Of a stretch of DNA of 64,000 bases, positions 59,247 to 64,000 are shown piece by piece. Source of the DNA: Dyadobacter frigoris. Lineage in GTDB: Bacteria > Bacteroidota > Bacteroidia > Cytophagales > Spirosomataceae. Position 1 is the first letter of the stretch. Each line of letters opens with the position of its first letter. The DNA is taken from NCBI RefSeq assembly GCF_005280585.1, contig NZ_SZVO01000010.1, positions 124,001 through 188,000 of the forward strand, given 5' to 3'. Position numbers and translations under genes: made by a program. Below the pieces are notes generated by a model that did no database searches, was not told the origin of the DNA, and saw nothing but the letters and a program-made list of their open reading frames with translations.

Positions 59247-61025
59247 ATGAAAAAAATATTCAACTATATAGCCACTCTTTGTTTGATCATTTCTCTGCTT
59301 TTCTTGCAGGCATGTCAGGACGATTTTCTGGATAAGCCAGTCCAGGGAGCATTGGGAGATGATGTTTTGGCAAATGCAAAAGGACTTGATGCACTTTTAA
59401 CAGGCACATATGGTGCCTTGGACGGTCAGGGAGATTTCACCGGAGGCAGCGGCTGGGAGTCTGCACCTGACAACTGGATATATGGCGCAGTAGCCGCAGG
59501 CGACGCGCACAAAGGAAGTGACGGCGGCGACCAGACACCGATTGCGGCGATTGCGACTTTCACCTCGGGTGCAGACAATGGTTTTTTTAATACTAAATGG
59601 AAAGCTTTGTATGAAGGTGTTACCCGGGCCAACACGGTCCTAAAAGTTTTGGCATTGGTGAAAGATCTTCCGGAAGCAGAAAAAGCACCCGTTGAAGCAC
59701 AGGCACGTTTTCTTCGTGGACATTATTATTTTGAATTGAAAAAAATGTGGAACATGGTTCCCTGGATTGATGAAACCACTACGGATTTCAACCAGCCAAA
59801 CGATGTCGATATCTGGCCGATGATTGAGGCCGATTTAAAATTTGCTTACGAGAATTTACCGGCAACACAATCGCAGGTTGGACGTGTAAACAAATGGGCT
59901 GCCGGTGCCTATCTTGGCAAAACTTATCTTTATGAAAAGAAATTTGCATTGGCCATTCCTGTTTTTACTGATGTCATCGCAAGCGGTGTAACATCAAACG
60001 GATTAAAATATAGTCTGGTGGAATTCAAGGACAACTTCGACGCCTCAACCAAGAACAATGCAGAATCTGTTTTTGCTATTCAAATGGTGGCAAATGACGG
60101 AACACTTGACATTTACAGTGCGAATATGGGCGGAATGCTTAATTTTCCATATGGCACCGGAGCTCCTTTTAGCTGCTGCGGATTTTATCAGCCATCCCAG
60201 GCTCTTGTAAATTCATTTAGGACAGATGCAAACGGATTGCCCCTAATTGACGACTCCAACAGCAATCCGGTAAAAAATGACATGGGCCTAACATCCTCCA
60301 CTCCTTTCACACCTGATGCCGGAACGCTTGATCCGCGTCTGGACTGGACCGTTGGCCGCAGAGATATTCCTTATCATGACTGGGGACTTTATCCTGGAAT
60401 GGACTGGGTTCGGGATCAGGCTTATGCAGGACCATATGCTCCTAAAAAAAATATTCACAGACAGAAAAATCAGGATATTTACGCAGATCTTAGTTCCTGG
60501 GCACCGGGAAATGCGATCAATGTACTGGTGATCCGTTTTGCTGATGTTCTGCTGATGGCGGCGGAAGCAGAGGCAAACGCAGGAAGTCTTGAAAAGGCAG
60601 AGGATTATGTTAATTTGGTAAGAGCAAGAGCGGCAAAACCATCAGGATGGCTTTATCAATATCTTGATGAATCGAATCCTATGGCAGGCTTTTCCGATAA
60701 ACCGGCAGCAAACTATTCTATTAAAACATATCCGGCAGGTAAATTTTCTGGCGGAGGTAAAGATTATGCTTTGAAGGCAATCTACTTTGAACGGGGCATT
60801 GAACTTGCTATGGAAGGACACCGCTTTTTTGATCTTGTGCGCTGGGGAATTGCTGACCAGAAGTTGAACGGTTTCTTCTCTTACGAATCTAAAATTACAA
60901 CTGATTTAAACGGAGCCAAATTTACCAACAGCAAAAATGTTTACTACCCTATTCCTCAATATCAGATCGATATGAGTGTAGTGGGTGGAGTGGCTAAACT
61001 TAAACAAAATCCGGGGTATAATTAA
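59247..61025 (+). CDS. SusD/RagB-family nutrient-binding lipoprotein
   Basis: A 592-residue surface lipoprotein from the ATG at 59247 (a TTG at 59229 adds six residues before the signal). The lipobox is LFLQAC with Cys23. Typical parts are RFLRGHYYFELKKMWNMVPWI, the TPR-like helices and the C-terminal IYFERGIELAMEGHRFFDLVRWG. It covers the SusC barrel and captures the substrate. It begins 20 bp after the SusC stop, so they share a transcript. The 25-bp hairpin at 61035 ends this unit. Confidence 0.92.
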   Translation: MKKIFNYIATLCLIISLLFLQACQDDFLDKPVQGALGDDVLANAKGLDALLTGTYGALDGQGDFTGGSGWESAPDNWIYGAVAAGDAHKGSDGGDQTPIAAIATFTSGADNGFFNTKWKALYEGVTRANTVLKVLALVKDLPEAEKAPVEAQARFLRGHYYFELKKMWNMVPWIDETTTDFNQPNDVDIWPMIEADLKFAYENLPATQSQVGRVNKWAAGAYLGKTYLYEKKFALAIPVFTDVIASGVTSNGLKYSLVEFKDNFDASTKNNAESVFAIQMVANDGTLDIYSANMGGMLNFPYGTGAPFSCCGFYQPSQALVNSFRTDANGLPLIDDSNSNPVKNDMGLTSSTPFTPDAGTLDPRLDWTVGRRDIPYHDWGLYPGMDWVRDQAYAGPYAPKKNIHRQKNQDIYADLSSWAPGNAINVLVIRFADVLLMAAEAEANAGSLEKAEDYVNLVRARAAKPSGWLYQYLDESNPMAGFSDKPAANYSIKTYPAGKFSGGGKDYALKAIYFERGIELAMEGHRFFDLVRWGIADQKLNGFFSYESKITTDLNGAKFTNSKNVYYPIPQYQIDMSVVGGVAKLKQNPGYN

Positions 61026-61034
61026 GTTGAAGTG

Positions 61035-61088
61035 ATTGAGACAAAAATCCCCTTGTCAAATTATTGACAAGGGGATTTTTGTCTCAAT
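61035..61088. terminator. Very long bidirectional terminator, 25-bp perfect stem
   Basis: Arms 61035-61059 and 61064-61088 pair without a mismatch; the loop is ATTA. Inner arms contain AAAAATCCCC and GGGGATTTTT, so T-runs occur on both strands inside the stem. It stands between the susD stop (61025) and the convergent gene stop (61090). Confidence 0.85.
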
Positions 61089-61089
61089 A

Positions 61090-61386
61090 CTATCCAGCCT
61101 TTACAGCTTTTAAATTATAAGGTATAGATTTAATAAGCCTTGTGTTGTTAAACTCTTCAATTACTTTAACATTTTCAGCCGGCACAATTCCACGATTTAT
61201 CCAGTTGATTACCGTTTCAATATTTTTTATGTTAAACCGGTTACAATATTCCTTAATTGTTACCCAATCCGACAAATCAATAACTTTCCCCTGACTAATC
61301 AGGTAAGACTGAGCTTGTTTTATAGCGACATCCCCAGAAGACAAAAGCTCTTCAATTTCCTTGGATAATTCGGTTTTTGATTCCAT
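61090..61386 (-). CDS. Small helix-turn-helix-like protein
   Basis: A 98-residue protein. The first 40 residues are acidic helices (SKEIEELLSSGDVAIKQAQSYL), and residues 40-75 (DWVTIKEYCNRFNIKNIETVINWINRGIVP) resemble the short MerR/excisionase type of helix-turn-helix, in which a wing carries the RGIVP element. It may bind DNA. It follows the 43-codon gene by 41 bp on the same strand. Function unknown. Confidence 0.6.
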   Translation of the reverse strand: MESKTELSKEIEELLSSGDVAIKQAQSYLISQGKVIDLSDWVTIKEYCNRFNIKNIETVINWINRGIVPAENVKVIEEFNNTRLIKSIPYNLKAVKAG

Positions 61387-61427
61387 ACAAAGAGTTGTTA
61401 AACGGGAAAATTAAATTATAAACAGAC

Positions 61428-61559
61428 TCACTTCAATTTTTCTAATTCTTCAATAAGGTCCTGGATTTTTTCTATTGCAGTCCAGACTCTTAATCGTTCA
61501 CTTTCACTCATCTCCTCAGTTTTATCCCGAAGAAGTTGCCTCAAAGCTGCCAGATACAT
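61428..61559 (-). CDS. Small coiled-coil protein, first gene of a mini-operon
   Basis: A 43-codon gene, ATG at 61557-61559 with an in-frame TGA directly before it, and a TGA stop at 61428. The product (MYLAALRQLLRDKTEEMSES, then a second helix IEKIQDLIEELEKLK) reads as two amphipathic helices. Codon use and lack of rare patterns support a real gene. The helix-turn-helix-like gene follows 41 bp downstream. The pair resembles small regulatory or antitoxin-like cassettes, but no family is known. Confidence 0.5.
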   Translation of the reverse strand: MYLAALRQLLRDKTEEMSESERLRVWTAIEKIQDLIEELEKLK

Positions 61560-61602
61560 TCACACATTAAATAAATCCATTCTTCGATATGTGAATTTAC
61601 AT

Positions 61603-61637
61603 ATTTCCTTTTGTTTGCTAACCAAACAAAAGGAAAT
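61603..61637. promoter_or_regulatory. 15-bp hairpin upstream of the mini-operon
   Basis: ATTTCCTTTTGTTTG/CAAACAAAAGGAAAT with a 5-base loop CTAAC, followed by T-run on the plus strand. It lies 44 bp upstream of the small gene's start and may be an operator or a plus-strand terminator. Confidence 0.45.
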
Positions 61638-62058
61638 TTTTTCATAACTATTTTTTTGACTCAAAAATCAATACAATCGATTAACCAAACGAGGATATAT
61701 ACATCACATTCCGTCAATCATCTATTGGCCTGATCTTATTAATACGGCAATTTTGAAATTGGTAACTAATGAGCTTTTAACGGTCGCCGGAGATTTCAAA
61801 TATTTAATGACATTATAATCTGTAAGAAAAAACTTATTTGATTGATTAGCAGCATCGATTCTCTGGCATGTTAGTTATACATAAAGTCTTTGCAAATTAT
61901 GATAGGAATTCCGTGGCAAGTCTGGTAAATTGATTTTTTATTGACAACATAACTAAAAATAAACTTAAAAATGATGAATACGGGACGTTGAAGCACTTAT
62001 TGCTATAAGCGTAAAACAACCATTTCATCGATTTATTTAACCAATAGAATAGTGTAAA
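61638..62058. other. Intergenic region upstream of transketolase
   Basis: A 421-bp gap with no supported gene; the part near 62000 should carry the tkt promoter. Nothing else is visible. Confidence 0.5.
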
Positions 62059-64000
62059 ATGGGATCAGATACAAAGGAAATTGAACAGCTAGGCATTAAT
62101 ACGGCCAGACTTTTATCCGTAGATGCAGTACAAAAAGCGAATTCAGGGCACCCTGGAATGCCAATGGGCGCAGCGCCGATGGCACACGTATTATGGGCAC
62201 ATTATATGCACTATAATCCCAAAAATCCTGACTGGGCAAATCGTGACCGGTTTATATTATCAGCAGGACATGGCTGTATGCTGCAATACAGTTATTTACA
62301 CCTTACAGGTTACGATCTTTCCCTGGACGATCTTAAAAATTTCAGACAACTTAATAGTAAAACCGCCGGACATCCGGAATACGGACTGGCTCCTGGAATT
62401 GACGTAACTACCGGGCCGCTTGGACAAGGTTTTGCCAACGGCGTAGGATTTGCAATAGCACAAAAACATTTGGCTGCCCGTTATAATAAGCCGGGTTATG
62501 AGATTTTCGATTATAACGTTTACGCAATCTGCAGTGATGGAGATATGATGGAAGGCGTTACTTCGGAAGCTGCTTCCCTGGCAGGTCATCTGGAACTGGG
62601 TAACATCATTTATTTATATGACGATAACCATATTTCGATAGAAGGCGCTACCGATATAGCTTTTACCGAAGATGTAGGAAAACGTTTTGAAGCATACAAC
62701 TGGCACGTTCAGGCTGTGGAGGATGGAAATGATGTCGATGCATTAATTATTGCAGTAAGAAATGCAAAGGCTGAAAAAAATCGTCCATCATTGATCAGAG
62801 TAAGAACTCAGATCGCTTACGGAAGTCCAAATAAAGTAAATACTGCTGGTTCTCACGGATCTCCGCTTGGGCCTGACGAAGTAAAACTCGTTAAAGAATT
62901 CTTTGGTTTTGATCCGGCACAATTCTTTACAATTCCTGACGAAGTAGCCGTTTACTATAAAGCTGTGGGAGAAAAAGGAACCGGACTAGAAAAGAAATGG
63001 GATACACTTTTCAGTGAATACAAAGAAAAATTCCCTGAGCTTGCTGCCGAATACGAATTGGCAAAAACAGGAGAATTACCAAAAGGCTGGAAAGACAATC
63101 TGCCGGTTTTCGAAGTTTCTGATAAGAAAATGGCAACCCGCCAGGCTTCCGGAAAAGTGTTGAACGCTATTGCGTCTAGTCTTCCTAACTTCATTGGAGG
63201 TGCCGCGGATCTGGCTCCGTCAACTGATACCAATCTGAAAGAATTTGATTCTTTTACTCCTGAAAAAAGAGACGGGCGCAATTTCCATTTCGGAATCAGG
63301 GAACACGCGATGGGATCTGCTTTGAACGGAATGGCTTTGACAAAAGGGGTAATTCCATTCGGAGCAACTTTTTTGATGTTCTCCGAATACATGCGCCCTC
63401 CTATCCGTCTGGCTGCGATTATGAAAATCAGACCGATTTTTGTTTATACACATGACAGCATCGGACTGGGAGAAGACGGAACCACGCACCAGCCCGTTGA
63501 ACAATTAATTTCCCTGCGTTCTATTCCAAATATTACCGTAATTCGCCCGGCGGATGCCAATGAAACGGCTGAGGCATGGAGAGTTGCATTGGAACATAAA
63601 GACGGACCGGTAGTACTCGTTTTCACCCGCCAGGGATTAACAATTCTTGATCAGACAAAATATGGCAAGGCTACACAGTTAGAAAAAGGTGCTTACATCC
63701 TTTCTGATTCAGATGAAACGCCGGAAGTGATTTTGATTGCCACAGGTTCAGAAGTCGAGCTGATTATGTCCGCGCAGGCCAAACTAAAAGAAGAAGGAAT
63801 TGCAGCGCGCGTAGTGAGTATGCCATCATGGGAATTGTTTGAAAAACAGGACGATGCATACAAAGAGGAGGTTTTTCCAAAAGCAATTAGAAAACGTCTG
63901 GCAGTTGAAACGGGCTCGCCTTTGGGATGGCACAAGTACGTTACCGACGAAGGGGATATCATAGCAATGCATACATTCGGCGAGTCGGCACCGGCAGAAG
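62059..64000 (+). CDS. tkt: Transketolase, 5' part
   Basis: The gene runs from the ATG at 62059 to the window end (647 codons visible, no stop), out of a usual 660-680. Thiamine-pyrophosphate motifs are visible: ANSGHPGMPMGAAPMAHVL near residue 30, CSDGDMMEG (GDG-type metal site) near residue 157, and DDNHISIEGATD next. The pyrimidine domain with FHFGIREHAMGSALNGMA near residue 410 and THDSIGLGEDGTTHQPVEQL near 470 follows, then the C-terminal domain. It transfers two-carbon units in the pentose phosphate path. ATG is chosen because no other start precedes the conserved helix. Confidence 0.93.
   Translation, partial: MGSDTKEIEQLGINTARLLSVDAVQKANSGHPGMPMGAAPMAHVLWAHYMHYNPKNPDWANRDRFILSAGHGCMLQYSYLHLTGYDLSLDDLKNFRQLNSKTAGHPEYGLAPGIDVTTGPLGQGFANGVGFAIAQKHLAARYNKPGYEIFDYNVYAICSDGDMMEGVTSEAASLAGHLELGNIIYLYDDNHISIEGATDIAFTEDVGKRFEAYNWHVQAVEDGNDVDALIIAVRNAKAEKNRPSLIRVRTQIAYGSPNKVNTAGSHGSPLGPDEVKLVKEFFGFDPAQFFTIPDEVAVYYKAVGEKGTGLEKKWDTLFSEYKEKFPELAAEYELAKTGELPKGWKDNLPVFEVSDKKMATRQASGKVLNAIASSLPNFIGGAADLAPSTDTNLKEFDSFTPEKRDGRNFHFGIREHAMGSALNGMALTKGVIPFGATFLMFSEYMRPPIRLAAIMKIRPIFVYTHDSIGLGEDGTTHQPVEQLISLRSIPNITVIRPADANETAEAWRVALEHKDGPVVLVFTRQGLTILDQTKYGKATQLEKGAYILSDSDETPEVILIATGSEVELIMSAQAKLKEEGIAARVVSMPSWELFEKQDDAYKEEVFPKAIRKRLAVETGSPLGWHKYVTDEGDIIAMHTFGESAPAE

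Noticed and set aside
62955..63392. 145-codon frame opposite transketolase
   Set aside because: It is the antisense of conserved transketolase coding sequence and has no independent support.

Overview
The window looks like a chromosomal segment of a Bacteroidota bacterium, most likely a Cytophagales member close to Dyadobacter/Spirosomataceae. The lineage is inferred from a SusC/SusD pair driven by an ECF sigma/FecR couple, a type IX secretion C-terminal domain on a giant subtilase, Bacteroidota-type promoters (TTTG, about 19 bp, TANNTTTG), scarce Shine-Dalgarno sequences, and many small Bacteroidota-only hypothetical genes. No rRNA, tRNA or CRISPR array was seen.

Bases 1-16400 hold an exopolysaccharide (EPS) locus and its signalling genes. 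Glycosyltransferases, an acyltransferase, a Wzy/WaaL-type polymerase, a membrane GT2 enzyme, a Wzc-like chain-length/ATPase protein and a half-length TolC-like protein lie mostly on the minus strand, with ATGA or abutting junctions. An unlisted 48-codon membrane protein sits between the GT2 and polymerase genes. On the far side of a divergently read acetyltransferase lie an initiating sugar-phosphate transferase fused to a dead receiver domain, a single-domain response regulator and a soluble hybrid histidine kinase.

Bases 16400-31100 are mixed housekeeping and regulatory genes: a MocR regulator divergent from a PNPOx-like gene, a GH5 hydrolase, a BlaI/BlaR1-type pair, a redoxin-TlpA fusion, a candidate small RNA, FabF with a TetR regulator and two matching operators, a phosphodiesterase-like enzyme and an OmpR/histidine-kinase pair.

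Bases 31100-53500 carry small hypothetical genes, a self-controlled TetR gene, two Tat-type Gfo/Idh/MocA oxidoreductases, a YegD-like Hsp70, an FkbM methyltransferase, a cytochrome c-glucose/sorbosone dehydrogenase lipoprotein, a 1794-residue T9SS subtilase, Dps, Ku, an IS200/IS605-type element and an aldo/keto reductase. A small gene with two in-frame stops lies behind dps.

Bases 53800-61090 form a complete sigma-FecR-SusC-SusD nutrient-uptake locus closed by a 25-bp perfect hairpin. A two-gene mini-operon of unknown function and a transketolase cut by the window end follow. Several starts were moved inward to ATG codons because the longer frames begin at TTG/GTG inside promoters or before signal peptides; each case is stated in its entry.
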